The notes: generated by a model not told the origin, from the letters alone. A stretch of 64,000 bases of DNA from Clostridia bacterium (GCA_017414505.1 JAFQLQ010000038.1:1-64000), one strand, 5' to 3'. Shown: positions 15,317 to 25,420, counted from the stretch's first letter. Numbers and translations are program-made.

Positions 15317-15350
15317 AAAACAGACAGAATATTCACATTCTGCCTGTTTT
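15317..15350. terminator. Terminator after the YhcH-like gene
   Basis: AAAACAGACAGAAT (15317-15330) pairs with ATTCTGCCTGTTTT (15337-15350) with one mismatch around a 6-nt loop; on the minus strand a T-rich tract follows. It is just past the stop of the YhcH/YiaL gene. Confidence 0.7.
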
Positions 15351-15355
15351 ATCAA

Positions 15356-15802
15356 TTAAAGCACCTTTACTTTTACAACAATTTTGGTAACATTTTGTTT
15401 TTTATCTGCAATAAGCCCGGGAGTATGGGCATCACAGGGATAAAATACTGCAAATGTATTATCATCAAGAATCAAGCTTGAACTATTTGAATTTTCTTTG
15501 AAAAAAACAACATCCTCCACATAATCCTTTTCAATTTCAAGACCGTCACGGCTGGAATATTCTATTTTTTCACAGCCTTTTACAACAAGCTGTATATCAA
15601 TGTATTTATCGTGAGCCTCCGGAAGACCTTTTTCTTTTGTTTCATAGCTCTGAACCATTGCATAGACATTGTCACCGTCGATATCATAACGTCCTTCTTC
15701 GGGAAGTTTTTCAACTGCATTTTCAAGAAAATCGAATGCCTTTTTAAACAAGGGGTGCATATCCGCATATAAATTTTTGTTTTTTAATTTATCAATTACC
15801 AT
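15356..15802 (-). CDS. YhcH/YjgK/YiaL family protein
   Basis: The 148-aa protein matches DUF386 (YhcH/YiaL/EbgC), cupin-like proteins linked to sugar metabolism; some members open or interconvert sugar anomers such as sialic acid. Typical motifs are EGRYDIDGDNVYAMVQSYETK, the metal-site region AHDKYIDIQLVVKGCEKIEY and FAVFYPCDAHTPGL near the end. The gene stands alone between terminators. Length is normal for the family. The exact sugar is unknown; the nearby CE15-like esterase and LplABC importer hint at plant or host glycan use. Confidence 0.9.
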   Translation of the reverse strand: MVIDKLKNKNLYADMHPLFKKAFDFLENAVEKLPEEGRYDIDGDNVYAMVQSYETKEKGLPEAHDKYIDIQLVVKGCEKIEYSSRDGLEIEKDYVEDVVFFKENSNSSSLILDDNTFAVFYPCDAHTPGLIADKKQNVTKIVVKVKVL

Positions 15803-15837
15803 ATCAGTACTCCTATAATTCTGTAATACTTTATAAA

Positions 15838-15862
15838 AAAGGATGGCGTTTTGCCATCCTTT
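15838..15862 (-). terminator. Terminator of the carD-ispH/rpsA operon
   Basis: AAAGGATGGC and GCCATCCTTT form a 10-bp perfect stem with a 5-nt loop, followed by TTT on the minus strand, 12 bp after the ispH-S1 stop. Confidence 0.85.
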
Positions 15863-15873
15863 GATTTTAAGAA

Positions 15874-17907
15874 TTATTCTTCTGTTGCAGCTTCTTCAAC
15901 AGGAGCTTCTTCAACAACTTCTTCAGCTGCTTCTTCAACAGGAGCAACCTCTTCAGCTGCAGGAGCAGCTTCTGCATCATCAATGATGATGTTTTCAAGA
16001 AGAGCTCTTATGCTTAAGCTGATTTTCTGTTTTTCAAGATCCATATCGATAACTTTTGCTTCAACAACTTCACCGATTTTAAGTTCATCAGCAGGTTTGT
16101 TGATTCTCTTATCGGAAATCTGAGAAATGTGAATCAAACCGTCAACAAAAGGAATGATTTCAGCAAATGCGCCGAAAGGTACAAGACGAACAATTTTACA
16201 TTCGATTGTATCGCCAACCTTAATCTGATTTGCAACTTTAACCCAGGGGTTATCCTCAGCTTTTTTGAAGCCTAAGGAAATTTTCTTTGTTTCCTGGTCT
16301 ATATCCTTGATATAAACTTCAGCAACATCGCCTTCTTTAAGAACTTCAGAAGGATGTTTTATTCTGCCCCAGGACAGCTCGGAAATGTGAACAAGTCCGT
16401 CTACGCCGCCAAGGTCAACGAAAGCACCAAAGTTTGTAAGAGATTTAACAGTACCCTGGTAAACCTTTCCAACCTCTGCACCAGCCCAGAAAGCATCCTG
16501 AAGTTTTTTCTTTTCTTCAACTAAAACAGCTTTGATAGAACCAACTGCTCTTTTTCTTCTTTCATCAAAATCGATGATTTTAAGAGCAACTTCTGTATTC
16601 ATCAGGAAAGAAATATCTTCTGTAAATCTTTCTGTAGCAAGAGAATTGGGAACGAATACTTTTACGGAATCAACAAGAACGGATGCTCCGCCTTTATTGA
16701 TTTCAACAACTTTACCGTTAACAATTTCCTGTGTTTCAGCATAAGCTTTTATCTTTTCTATATTTTTGTAGGAGTCGACCTTTTTCTTGGATAGCAATAC
16801 GTAACCTTCCAAATCATTTTTCTTGATTACCATTGCTTCGATTTCGTCACCTATTTTAGCAACGTCGGATGTTTTTGCCTGAGGATCGTCGGTTAAATCA
16901 TCTAAGGATATAATTCCTACTCCTTTAAATCCTATGATGTTAACATTGATTTCTGTGGGAGAAACTCTGTCCACAGTACCCTTTACCACTTGTCCAATAT
17001 GTAGTGAAGAGTTTAAATAGTTTTCCAAAATATCAGCGAAATTTTCTTCGCCGTTTGGCATTGTTTTTACTTCTGACATAATATTCAGAACCTCCTTTAT
17101 GATATACGCCGGTGTTGATGCCCCGGCTGTAATTCCAATGTTTTTATTTTCAAATCCACCGGATTTCAGCTGTGATGCGTTCTGTATGAGATAAGTTTCA
17201 GGACATACGCTTTTGCATAGCTTGTACAGTTCCTGAGAATTGGAGCTATTTTCTCCGCCTACAACTATCATCATATCATTTCTCTGAGCAATTTCATATG
17301 CTTCAGTCTGTCTTTTTTCCGTCGCACTACATATTGTATCAAAAACTTCTATACAATTACAAGTATTTTTTAAAAATTTAATATAATTGTAAAATTTCTC
17401 TTTGTTAACAGTAGTTTGTGCAACAACGCAAATTTTATCAAAACTTTTTATATATTCTTCGTCAATATCCTCATCAAACACGATGTATGCTGAGTTTTCG
17501 CACCATCCGTTAATGCCTGTAACCTCGGGATGTTCTCTTTTTCCCACTACAATTATCTTATAGCCTTCTTCATATTTTTCTTTTACGATATTATGAATTT
17601 TTTTCACAAAAGGACAGGTTAAATCAATAAATTCAATTTTTCTTTCTTCCAGATAATCATAAACAGCCTTCGGAACGCCGTGTGCACGGATAATAACAGT
17701 TGCATTATTGTCTTTTAAATCGTCAAGCGAATCAATTACCGTAACACCCTTGCTGTTTAAATCCTCAATAACACTTCCGTTGTGAATTATAGGCCCTAAA
17801 GTATAATATTTTTTTTCTTTATCTTCGGCACATTCATATGCTTTTTCTACGGCTCTTTTAACTCCAAAGCAAAATCCTGCACTTTTTGCAGCTTCAATCT
17901 TCATCAT
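15874..17907 (-). CDS. ispH: Fused 4-hydroxy-3-methylbut-2-enyl diphosphate reductase / S1 protein
   Basis: The 677-aa protein joins two functions, a fusion known from Clostridia. Residues 1-285 are IspH (LytB), the last step of the MEP isoprenoid pathway, with cluster cysteines in AGFCFGVKRAVE (Cys13), DLTCPFVKKIH and FDTICSATEKRQ. Residues about 300-640 hold four S1 RNA-binding domains, for example VDGLVHISELSW and VDGLIHISQIS, as in ribosomal protein S1. The tail is an acidic Ala/Glu/Val repeat. It overlaps the plsC stop by 4 bp (ATGA), which suggests coupling, and it ends the carD operon. Confidence 0.95.
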   Translation of the reverse strand: MMKIEAAKSAGFCFGVKRAVEKAYECAEDKEKKYYTLGPIIHNGSVIEDLNSKGVTVIDSLDDLKDNNATVIIRAHGVPKAVYDYLEERKIEFIDLTCPFVKKIHNIVKEKYEEGYKIIVVGKREHPEVTGINGWCENSAYIVFDEDIDEEYIKSFDKICVVAQTTVNKEKFYNYIKFLKNTCNCIEVFDTICSATEKRQTEAYEIAQRNDMMIVVGGENSSNSQELYKLCKSVCPETYLIQNASQLKSGGFENKNIGITAGASTPAYIIKEVLNIMSEVKTMPNGEENFADILENYLNSSLHIGQVVKGTVDRVSPTEINVNIIGFKGVGIISLDDLTDDPQAKTSDVAKIGDEIEAMVIKKNDLEGYVLLSKKKVDSYKNIEKIKAYAETQEIVNGKVVEINKGGASVLVDSVKVFVPNSLATERFTEDISFLMNTEVALKIIDFDERRKRAVGSIKAVLVEEKKKLQDAFWAGAEVGKVYQGTVKSLTNFGAFVDLGGVDGLVHISELSWGRIKHPSEVLKEGDVAEVYIKDIDQETKKISLGFKKAEDNPWVKVANQIKVGDTIECKIVRLVPFGAFAEIIPFVDGLIHISQISDKRINKPADELKIGEVVEAKVIDMDLEKQKISLSIRALLENIIIDDAEAAPAAEEVAPVEEAAEEVVEEAPVEEAATEE

Positions 17908-18479
17908 TTAAGCTCCTCATAAAGCTTTTTAACTTCATCCATTATAACATTTGTAATATGTTTTAAGTCTTTACTGTCCTTATATTCGCTCATATCAAGC
18001 GGTTTTCCGAAAATTACTCTGGATTTTTTGAAAAGGCTGTGTTTTGTAAGAGCACATGGAACAACTGTTGCTCCCGTCTTTTTTATAAGAAGGGCTGCTC
18101 CGTCCTTAGCATCTCTTATTACACCGTCCTTATGTCTTGTTCCCTCCGGGAAAATCATTATCGCCTTACCGGAATTAAGAGCTTCAATTGCTTTTTTTAT
18201 AGCAAGAATATCATTGCTGTTTCTTTTAACAGGAATAACGCCAAGTTTTTTTATTATAGTTCCCAAAAGCGGAATTTTTATCAGAGATTCCTTCGCCATA
18301 AATGAAAATTCTCTTCTGTTTGTAACACCAAGCATTACGGGATCCAGATTACTTGTATGATTGGCACAGAACAAAACTCCGCCCTCAGTCGGGATGTTTT
18401 CACTGTTAATATGTTCAACTCTGTAAAAAAACTTCATTGCCGCTTTACAGATATTTCTTACAACTTTGTATAAACTCAT
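17904..18479 (-). CDS. plsC: 1-acyl-sn-glycerol-3-phosphate acyltransferase
   Basis: The 191-aa protein has the acyltransferase motifs NHTSNLDPV (H-x4-D catalytic pair) and FPEGTRHKDG. It converts lysophosphatidic acid to phosphatidic acid at the membrane; a hydrophobic patch around residues 90-110 fits membrane association. The start MSLYKVV has AGGGG 8 nt upstream and lies 4 bp after the cmk stop; a start 8 codons upstream would overlap cmk. It sits between cmk and ispH-S1, a common Clostridia order. Confidence 0.93.
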   Translation of the reverse strand: MSLYKVVRNICKAAMKFFYRVEHINSENIPTEGGVLFCANHTSNLDPVMLGVTNRREFSFMAKESLIKIPLLGTIIKKLGVIPVKRNSNDILAIKKAIEALNSGKAIMIFPEGTRHKDGVIRDAKDGAALLIKKTGATVVPCALTKHSLFKKSRVIFGKPLDMSEYKDSKDLKHITNVIMDEVKKLYEELK

Positions 18480-18483
18480 ATTA

Positions 18484-19152
18484 TTAACCCCTGATTTTAT
18501 CATTAATTATTTTAATTATTTCTTCCTTTGTCTTTTCAAAGGTATTTACAGAATTATCAACCATAATTGCATCTTCAGCCGGCTTTAGAGGATCTATCTT
18601 TCTGGTTGAATCGTTGTTATCCCGGAATTTTATTTCCTCTAAAATTTTCTCATACGAAACCGTTTCACCCATTTCGGCAAGTTCGGCACAACGTCTTTTT
18701 GCACGAACCTCAGCCGAAGCTGTTATAAAAAGCTTTACATCTGCATCGGGGAAAACCTTTGTACCTATATCTCTGCCATCCATAATAACGCTTTTTGTTT
18801 TACCTATTTCCTGCTGTATTTCCACAAGCTTTTTACGTACTTCTCCCACAACTGCAACCTTTGAAGCATAGGTGGAAACATCTCCGAGACGGATATCCTT
18901 AGAAACGTCTCTTCCGTTTAAATAAATTTTCTGACCGGCTTCTTCATCGTAGGAAATATCAATATTTATTTTATCCATAACAGTTCCTGCGTTTTCGCAC
19001 AAAATGTTATTTTCCTTACAGTAAAGCCCCACTGCGCGGTACATTGCACCTGTATCAACATAGGTTATGCCAAGCTCTTTTGCAACAGCCTTTGATATAC
19101 TGCTTTTTCCCACTCCGGCAGGCCCGTCAACTGCTATTTTATATATTTTCAT
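18484..19152 (-). CDS. cmk: Cytidylate kinase
   Basis: The 222-aa protein has the P-loop GPAGVGKSS near the N-terminus, the CMP-binding DTGAMYRAVG and the motif MDGRDIGTKVFPDADVKLFITAS. It phosphorylates CMP and dCMP in the cytoplasm. The length is normal. It overlaps the HutP-like gene by 4 bp and precedes plsC, consistent with one operon. Confidence 0.96.
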   Translation of the reverse strand: MKIYKIAVDGPAGVGKSSISKAVAKELGITYVDTGAMYRAVGLYCKENNILCENAGTVMDKINIDISYDEEAGQKIYLNGRDVSKDIRLGDVSTYASKVAVVGEVRKKLVEIQQEIGKTKSVIMDGRDIGTKVFPDADVKLFITASAEVRAKRRCAELAEMGETVSYEKILEEIKFRDNNDSTRKIDPLKPAEDAIMVDNSVNTFEKTKEEIIKIINDKIRG

Positions 19153-19598
19153 ACCTTTTCCCCCTCCGGAACTTCGATATAGCTTAATACTCTGTGTCCA
19201 AGCCCCATTGCAATTTCGTTAAGATGCAAAAGACCTATCCCAAAGAACACGCACACAGAAATATGCTCTTTATATCTTGCTATCCCTATTTTTCCGCCTA
19301 CATTAAGGCCGATAGCCTTATCCATAAGCTGATGAAGAGCTTCTCTTGTAGCACCTGCTACGCAACCCTCTTCAACGTGATTTTCACCTATCAAACCTTC
19401 TCTTTTGGCGGAAACAACAGACCTTTCAATTATTTTCATAACAGACGGAATAAATTCTCCGCCAAAATTAACTCCGCAAGAGGAAATTCCGTTTTTATGA
19501 AATTCCTGTTTTAACACATCCTCTTCGGATTTTGAAGCGGATATAGCAATTTTAACTGCACATGCCGCAACTTCCTTACTACCGTACTCCATATTCAT
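19149..19598 (-). CDS. HutP-family protein
   Basis: The ~149-aa protein resembles HutP, the L-histidine and Mg-dependent RNA-binding antiterminator of Bacillus. Shared features are GINVGGKIGIARY-type strands and the C-terminal motif FFGIGLLHLNEIAMGLGHRVL. Clostridial members often lie beside cmk, away from histidine-use genes, so the regulated target is probably different. The start at 19598 is preferred because AAGGA is 9 nt upstream; the ATG at 19607 touches the AAGGA. It lies between the flavoprotein gene and cmk in the operon. Confidence 0.8.
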   Translation of the reverse strand: MNMEYGSKEVAACAVKIAISASKSEEDVLKQEFHKNGISSCGVNFGGEFIPSVMKIIERSVVSAKREGLIGENHVEEGCVAGATREALHQLMDKAIGLNVGGKIGIARYKEHISVCVFFGIGLLHLNEIAMGLGHRVLSYIEVPEGEKV

Positions 19599-19618
19599 AT
19601 TTGTCATTCCTTACTACA

Positions 19619-20833
19619 TTATTTTGAAAGCATTCCTGCAAGATACCCCGTAGAAAAGGCAATCTGCAGATTAAAGCCACCGGTATAAGCGTTAACATCA
19701 AGCACCTCTCCTGCAAAATACAGACCTTTTACAAGCTTGGATTCCATTGTAGAGGGATTTATCTCTTTAACATTTACGCCGCCTTCGGTTATTATAGCCT
19801 CTGAAATATCGCCTTTCCCCGTTATTGAAAGGGTGAAATTCTTTATAAGCTCAAGCAGGGCTTTTCTTTCTTCTTTTGTTATAACATTAACCTTTTTCTC
19901 TGCCGGGATTCCGCAGCGTTCTATAATTACGGGAATCATTTTTTTGGGAAGAAGGTCGTTTAAAGAATTCTGAAAATCTTTATTTATATATTTTTCAAAA
20001 TCCGACAAAATTCTCTTTTCAAGTTTTTCAAAAGACAAAGCAGGCTTTAAATCAATACAAAGTGTATAATTTTCGTTGTCCTTTAAGTGTGCAGAACCTG
20101 ATAAAATTACCGGCCCGCTTACACCAAAATGTGTGAAAAGCATTTCACCAAAATCGTCGTAAATAATCTTTCCCGATTTATTAAGGATTTTTATACCTAT
20201 ATTTTTAAGGGATAAGCCCTGCATTTCAGCAGGATATTTTTCTTTCACATTAAGCGGTACAAGCGACGGTTTAAGTTCTGTTACTGTATGGCCTGCTTTT
20301 TTCGCAAAACGGTATCCGTCACCGGTACTGCCCGTTTTTGGATACGAAAGTCCGCCTGTTGCCACAATTACGTTTTCGCACTCTATTACACTGTCATCTT
20401 CCAGTTTAACACCTTTAACTTCGCCGTTTTCAATTAATATTTCCTTAACCTTTTTATAAACAAAATCGGCATTCCGGGAATATTTTTTAAGTGCAGAAAC
20501 AATATCTGCAGAACGGTCTGAAACCGGGAAAACTCTGTTTCCGCGCTCGATTTTAAGAGGTGTTCCCATTTCAGATATAAGCTTCATCAAATCCTCGTTT
20601 GTAAAAGTATAAAAAGCACTGTACATAAAATTTCTGTTTCTTACAACAAAATCAAAAAATTCCGAAATATCGGCGCTGTTTGTAACATTACAGCGCCCTT
20701 TGCCCGTTATAAGAAGTTTTTTTCCGAGAATGGAATTTTTTTCCGCAACAAGAACTTTTTTATTGTTTTTACAGGCTGTGCCCGCCGCCATAAGTCCGGC
20801 TGCGCCGCCGCCTATAATTACTGCATCATACAA
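19619..20833 (-). CDS. BaiN/YhiN-like flavoprotein (HI0933 family)
   Basis: The 404-aa protein begins with a Rossmann FAD motif, VIIGGGAAGLMAAGTA, and contains the family motif GKGRCNVTNS and a C-terminal FAD contact, GLYFAGEVLDVNAYTGGFNLQIAFSTG. HI0933-family proteins are predicted FAD-dependent oxidoreductases; one member (BaiN) acts on bile acids, but most have no known substrate. The gene lies between lysA and the HutP-like gene in the operon. Confidence 0.9.
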   Translation of the reverse strand: MYDAVIIGGGAAGLMAAGTACKNNKKVLVAEKNSILGKKLLITGKGRCNVTNSADISEFFDFVVRNRNFMYSAFYTFTNEDLMKLISEMGTPLKIERGNRVFPVSDRSADIVSALKKYSRNADFVYKKVKEILIENGEVKGVKLEDDSVIECENVIVATGGLSYPKTGSTGDGYRFAKKAGHTVTELKPSLVPLNVKEKYPAEMQGLSLKNIGIKILNKSGKIIYDDFGEMLFTHFGVSGPVILSGSAHLKDNENYTLCIDLKPALSFEKLEKRILSDFEKYINKDFQNSLNDLLPKKMIPVIIERCGIPAEKKVNVITKEERKALLELIKNFTLSITGKGDISEAIITEGGVNVKEINPSTMESKLVKGLYFAGEVLDVNAYTGGFNLQIAFSTGYLAGMLSK

Positions 20834-20848
20834 TATAAAATCTCCTTT

Positions 20849-22144
20849 TTACAGGTCGTTTCTTATTAAATCTTCGTAAGTTTCTCTTTTAACAACCACT
20901 GTATCAACCCCGTTTTTAACCATTACAACGGGAGGTTTGGGTGTTCTGTTATAATTACTGCTCATAGAATAGTTATAAGCACCTGTTGACATTACAGCAA
21001 GATAATCTCCCGATTTTATTTCAGGCATCATTATATCCTTTGCAATAAGGTCGCCCGATTCACAGCATTTTCCTGCAATTGTAACCTTTTCTGAGGGTTT
21101 GGCATCGGCTCTGTTTGCTACAAGAGCAGAGTATTCTGACTGATAAAGAATAAATCTTGGATTATCCGTCATTCCGCCATCTATTGAAACGTATTTTCTG
21201 ACATTGGGAATATCCTTGACAGAACCAACGGTATAAACAGTTATGCCTGCTTCTCCAACAATTGAACGGCCGGGTTCCATAAGGATTTTAGGAGGATTAA
21301 TCCCCTCTTTTTCGCAAACTTCGTGAATAACCTCGGATACAGCTTCGATATATTTTGAATACTCTATGGGATCATCGCTCTCTAAATATTTAATTCCGAA
21401 GCCTCCGCCAAGGTTAAGCTCCTTAATTTCAACATTAAGCTCATCCTTAATCTGTTTTACAAAACCAAACATTACCTTAGCCGCTTCTTTAAATGGTTCA
21501 AGGTCAAAAATCTGAGAACCTATATGACAGTGAATGCCGGTTACTTCCAGATTTTCGCAGGAAAGAGCGGATTTAATTGCCGTCATTGCTTCGCCCGTTT
21601 CAAGGGCAAAGCCAAACTTGGAATCTATCTGACCTGTCATTATAAACTGATGTGTATGAGCGTCGATTCCGGGTTTTATTCTGAATAAAACGCTTACTTT
21701 TTTTCCAAGCGAACCGGCAATTTTATTGATTCTTTCAAGTTCTTCAAGATTATCAGCAACAATTCTGCCAACATTATTTTCCACAGCAAATTTTATTTCA
21801 TCATTTGTTTTATTATTTCCGTGGAAATAAATTTTTTCTGCAGGAAAATCTGCTTTAAGAGCAGTATAAAGTTCACCGCCGGAAACCACGTCTATACCGG
21901 TATTTTCCTCTTTGCAAACCTTATATATATGCTTGCAGGAAAAAGCTTTTGACGCATAAAGCACCATACCGTTTCCGTTATAGAATTTATTAAGAGAATC
22001 TCTGTACGTTGCTAAATTTTCCCTTATTAAGTTTTCATCCATAATATATAGCGGTGTTCCGTATTTTTCTGCAAGAGTGCAAACATCCATTCCGCCGATA
22101 GTAAGATGATTTTCACTGTTTATATCAAGACATTTTGATATCAT
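20849..22144 (-). CDS. lysA: Diaminopimelate decarboxylase
   Basis: The 431-aa protein is a fold-III PLP enzyme that makes lysine from meso-diaminopimelate. Motifs include [11 protein letters not shown] with the PLP lysine, [34 protein letters not shown] and the C-terminal [11 protein letters not shown] with the catalytic Cys. The start MISKCLD has AAAGGAC 10 nt upstream and overlaps the ispF end by 20 bp. A longer frame start would lie deep inside ispF. Confidence 0.95.
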   Translation of the reverse strand: MISKCLDINSENHLTIGGMDVCTLAEKYGTPLYIMDENLIRENLATYRDSLNKFYNGNGMVLYASKAFSCKHIYKVCKEENTGIDVVSGGELYTALKADFPAEKIYFHGNNKTNDEIKFAVENNVGRIVADNLEELERINKIAGSLGKKVSVLFRIKPGIDAHTHQFIMTGQIDSKFGFALETGEAMTAIKSALSCENLEVTGIHCHIGSQIFDLEPFKEAAKVMFGFVKQIKDELNVEIKELNLGGGFGIKYLESDDPIEYSKYIEAVSEVIHEVCEKEGINPPKILMEPGRSIVGEAGITVYTVGSVKDIPNVRKYVSIDGGMTDNPRFILYQSEYSALVANRADAKPSEKVTIAGKCCESGDLIAKDIMMPEIKSGDYLAVMSTGAYNYSMSSNYNRTPKPPVVMVKNGVDTVVVKRETYEDLIRNDL

Positions 22145-22625
22145 TTTTTTCAGTCCTTTCTTTGAGAATGCACACAGCGTATGCCTTAACTCCATCCATA
22201 TTTCCTGTAAAGCCAAGCTTTTCTTCCGTTGTGGCTTTTACGGAAATATTATTTATATCAGTATTAACCGTATTTGCTATATTCTGACGTATTTTGCCGA
22301 TATGAGGGGCAAGCTTGGGTTTCTGGGCAACTACAATGCAATCTGCGTTGGAAATTTCATAGCCCTTTTCTTTAATAAGCCTGTCCACATGGCTAAGGAG
22401 CTTCATACTTGAAATTCCGCTGTACTTAGGATCTGTATCGGGGAAATGCTTACCAATATCCCCAAGTGCAAGTGCACCAAGCATAGCATCCATTAAAGCA
22501 TGAACAAGAACATCCGCATCCGAATGTCCCAGCAAGCCTTTTTCAAATTCTATTTCTTCACCGCCGAGAATAAATTTTCTGTTTTCGGCATAACGGTGAA
22601 CATCATATCCCATTCCGATTCTCAT
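22125..22625 (-). CDS. ispF: 2-C-methyl-D-erythritol 2,4-cyclodiphosphate synthase
   Basis: The 166-aa protein has the N-terminal metal site [10 protein letters not shown] and the motif [26 protein letters not shown] of IspF. It makes the cyclic diphosphate of the MEP pathway as a trimer. It follows ispD by one base, and the operon ends with ispH, so three MEP steps are encoded together here. The C-terminus overlaps lysA slightly. Confidence 0.96.
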   Translation of the reverse strand: MRIGMGYDVHRYAENRKFILGGEEIEFEKGLLGHSDADVLVHALMDAMLGALALGDIGKHFPDTDPKYSGISSMKLLSHVDRLIKEKGYEISNADCIVVAQKPKLAPHIGKIRQNIANTVNTDINNISVKATTEEKLGFTGNMDGVKAYAVCILKERTEKNDIKMS

Positions 22626-22626
22626 A

Positions 22627-23307
22627 TCAAATATTAAGCTTTACAATATTTAGATCATCCGGAGTTGTGATTTTAATATTATCATAACTCCCAAGAGTTG
22701 CTTTTGCTCTTATTCCAACACTTTCTATAAGAGTTGTTTCATCCGTAAAGCTTTCTCCCGTTTTATTAATTTTATCAAAAGCTTCTAAAAGCTCTTTTTT
22801 TGAAAACACCTGTGGTGTCTGGATTATATACACATTATTCCGATTGGGACTTTCTGTAAAAAATCCGTTTTCATCGCCAATTTTTACAGTATCCTTAGCT
22901 TTAACCGCAAGAGTTGCCGCTTTGTATTTTTCGCCGTCCGCAATAACCTTTTTTATATCCTCAATTTTAACAAGAGGCCTTACAGAATCGTGTATAAGAA
23001 CAATTTCGGAGTTTGCTGCAGTTTTTATTATTCCGTTATAGCTGGAATCCTGACGTCTTTCTCCACCTTTTGCAAAGGTGAGTTTCTTGGAAATTCCGTA
23101 ATCAATACTGCTCATTTCGTTAAATTCACTTTCAGAAAAAACAACAACAATTTCATCTATTTCCGGAATTTTATCAAATTTTTCAAGAGAATGTACAAAA
23201 ACAGGTTTATTATTTATTTTATAAAACTGCTTTTTTACATCCATTTGCATTCTGCTTCCGGTGCCTCCCGCAAGCAGAACCGCAGAACAGAATTTATTAT
23301 TTATCAT
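22627..23307 (-). CDS. ispD: 2-C-methyl-D-erythritol 4-phosphate cytidylyltransferase
   Basis: The 226-aa protein has the nucleotide-binding [18 protein letters not shown], the motif [16 protein letters not shown] and [11 protein letters not shown] of IspD. It joins CTP and methylerythritol 4-phosphate in the MEP pathway. It overlaps the carD stop by 4 bp and ends one base before ispF. Confidence 0.95.
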   Translation of the reverse strand: MINNKFCSAVLLAGGTGSRMQMDVKKQFYKINNKPVFVHSLEKFDKIPEIDEIVVVFSESEFNEMSSIDYGISKKLTFAKGGERRQDSSYNGIIKTAANSEIVLIHDSVRPLVKIEDIKKVIADGEKYKAATLAVKAKDTVKIGDENGFFTESPNRNNVYIIQTPQVFSKKELLEAFDKINKTGESFTDETTLIESVGIRAKATLGSYDNIKITTPDDLNIVKLNI

Positions 23308-23780
23308 ACAATCAGTTCCCTTACAATACTGTCCGCCTCATCATACGAAATATCTGAAATGAAAATAATTTCACTGTACAGAATCTGTTTGGCGTGATTA
23401 AGCATTTTCTTTTCACCTGCAGAAAGATGCTTGGAAGTCTCTCTTTTTATAAGATACTTCAGAACCTCGCCAACCTGCTTTAAATCGCCCGATTTAAGCT
23501 TGTCCATGTTAATGCGGTAGGTTTTGTTCCAGTTTTCTTCGGTAATATCATCGTAAGAAGCAATATAGCTGAATATTTCCTCTATTTCGCTTTTGGACAT
23601 AAGCGGACGCACTCCTATTTTTTCACATGTATCAACAGGCAGCATAACAGGAGCATTCTCGTTTAAAATTTCAAGAAAGTAGTATTTTTTCTTTTCTCCG
23701 AGAATGTCACGTTCCTCTATTGAAATTACCGTTCCTGCACCATACAACGGATATACTATCCTATCCCCTATACCATACAT
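23304..23780 (-). CDS. carD: CarD-family transcriptional regulator
   Basis: The 158-aa protein has the CarD/TRCF RNA-polymerase interaction domain at the N-terminus (MYGIGDRIVYPLYGAGTVI, then ILGEKKKYYFLEI) and a helical C-terminal part. CarD-type proteins bind the RNA polymerase beta subunit and modulate promoter opening. It is the first gene of the long core operon ending at ispH-S1, directly behind a near-consensus promoter. Confidence 0.92.
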   Translation of the reverse strand: MYGIGDRIVYPLYGAGTVISIEERDILGEKKKYYFLEILNENAPVMLPVDTCEKIGVRPLMSKSEIEEIFSYIASYDDITEENWNKTYRINMDKLKSGDLKQVGEVLKYLIKRETSKHLSAGEKKMLNHAKQILYSEIIFISDISYDEADSIVRELIV

Positions 23781-23818
23781 ATAAAAAACCTCGGTTCTTA
23801 TGAGTTTTTATTATTATA

Positions 23819-23847
23819 ATTTTAACATATTATTACTGATTTGTCAA
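23819..23847 (-). promoter_or_regulatory. Sigma-A promoter of the carD operon
   Basis: On the minus strand TTGACA (23847-23842), 17-bp spacer, TAAAAT (23824-23819), 38 bp before the carD ATG. Confidence 0.75.
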
Positions 23848-23851
23848 TAAA

Positions 23852-24691
23852 TCACAATTCAAGCTCTATGGAGGCATTATATATTTCTCTTTTAGGCACG
23901 CCTCTGTCCTCAGCGCATTTTTTTACAGCATCTTTTTTAGAAAGACCGCTTTTAATATAATATTTTATATGTTCTTCTAATGAAAGAGCGTTAAGCTCAT
24001 TTTCCGCTTCTTTTTCTTCGCATCCCTCAACACAGATTACAAATTCTCCAACGGGTTCGTTTTCTTCAAAATATTTAACAGCTTCCTCTGTTGTTGTTCT
24101 TATAACCTGCTCATATTTTTTTGTAAGCTCTCTTGCAACGGAAATATTTCTTACTCCAAACACCTCACAGATGGCTTCCAGGGTTTTTAAAAGCTTATGG
24201 GGAGCTTCGTAAAAAACAAGTGTTGTTTCGTAGTTTTTAAATTTTTCAAGCTCTTTTATTTTTTCGTTTTTCTTTACGGGCAGAAATCCTATAAACGAAA
24301 AACGCTTATTAAGAAAACCGCAAAGTGTAACCGCCGAAATTGCCGCACAGGCACCGGGAACAGTAAGAACCTCTATATTATTTTCAATACAGTCTTTAAC
24401 AAGTTCTGCACCGGGATCGGAAATAACGGGTGTTCCCGCATCGGAAATAAGCGCTACATCCTTACCTTCTTTAAGCTTTGATATAACAACATTCCCTTTA
24501 TACTGCTTATTATGTTCAAAATAGCTTGTAAGAGGTTTTTTTATATCAAAATGGTTAAGGAGCTTCAGGCTGTGGCGTGTATCCTCAGCCGCAATAATAT
24601 CAACGCTTTTAAGTGTTTCAAGCGCTCTTATGGTTATGTCGCCAAGATTTCCTATCGGGGTTGCCACTATATATAATTTTCCGTATGACAT
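23852..24691 (-). CDS. rsmI: 16S rRNA (cytidine(1402)-2'-O)-methyltransferase
   Basis: The 279-aa protein is a tetrapyrrole-methylase-fold enzyme with the family motifs LYIVATPIGNLGDITIRA, IAAEDTRHSLKLLNHF, LISDAGTPVISDPG and FYEAPHKLLKTLE. It methylates C1402 of 16S rRNA with S-adenosylmethionine. It lies 18 bp after the tRNA methyltransferase gene and is probably cotranscribed. Confidence 0.95.
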   Translation of the reverse strand: MSYGKLYIVATPIGNLGDITIRALETLKSVDIIAAEDTRHSLKLLNHFDIKKPLTSYFEHNKQYKGNVVISKLKEGKDVALISDAGTPVISDPGAELVKDCIENNIEVLTVPGACAAISAVTLCGFLNKRFSFIGFLPVKKNEKIKELEKFKNYETTLVFYEAPHKLLKTLEAICEVFGVRNISVARELTKKYEQVIRTTTEEAVKYFEENEPVGEFVICVEGCEEKEAENELNALSLEEHIKYYIKSGLSKKDAVKKCAEDRGVPKREIYNASIELEL

Positions 24692-24709
24692 ATTTTATCA
24701 ACCTTTCGT

Positions 24710-25402
24710 TTATTCTCCAAGAATAAGAGGAGGTGTTAACTTAAGCTCACTTCCGCCGCCTTTTTTACCCTCAATAAGTAAAAGTTTCGGAGAAGCGTTG
24801 GGTTTTGGCATAACAAGAGTTAATGTTTTCGGCTCAATTTTATTCGACTTAAACGCATAAATTACATCAGCCAAACGGTCTGCACGGTGAACCATATAAA
24901 GTTTTCCGCCGTATTTCAAGGCAAATGCCGCGGATTTTACGCAATCATCAAGTGTACACAGAATTTCGTGCCTTGCAATTTTTTTAAATTCATTTTCGTT
25001 CTGAATACCGCTTCCGTCATTTTTATATGGCGGATTAACGGTTACAACATCAAAGCTTTCACTTGAAACGTGTTTTTTTATATCCTTTAAATCTGCCGTT
25101 ATAAAAGACACACGTTCTTCAAATCCGTTTAATTTTACGGTTCGGGATGCCATATCGGTTAAATTGGAAAAATATTCAAGCCCTGTAATATTTTTGCACT
25201 CTGTATTTATGGCAAAAAGAACAGGTATAATTCCGCTTCCGCTGCACAAATCAAGCACTCTGTCCTTGTTTTTTATTTTTGCAAATTTTGAAAGCAGCAC
25301 AGCATCTGTTCCGTATAAAAAGCCTCTTGTATCCTGAATTATTTTATGTTTTTCGTCAAGGGAGTCTATCCGCTCCCACGGTTTTATATCTATATCAATC
25401 AT
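24710..25402 (-). CDS. tRNA1(Val) (adenine(37)-N6)-methyltransferase-like protein
   Basis: The 230-aa class I methyltransferase has the SAM motif VLDLCSGSGIIPVLFA and the adenine N6-type catalytic motif VTVNPPYKND (NPPY). This is the YfiC/TrmN6 family, commonly next to rsmI in Firmicutes. The target base is inferred from the family. A terminator separates it from the ferredoxin gene upstream. Confidence 0.88.
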   Translation of the reverse strand: MIDIDIKPWERIDSLDEKHKIIQDTRGFLYGTDAVLLSKFAKIKNKDRVLDLCSGSGIIPVLFAINTECKNITGLEYFSNLTDMASRTVKLNGFEERVSFITADLKDIKKHVSSESFDVVTVNPPYKNDGSGIQNENEFKKIARHEILCTLDDCVKSAAFALKYGGKLYMVHRADRLADVIYAFKSNKIEPKTLTLVMPKPNASPKLLLIEGKKGGGSELKLTPPLILGE

Positions 25403-25420
25403 AATTTTCTCTCTTAAAAT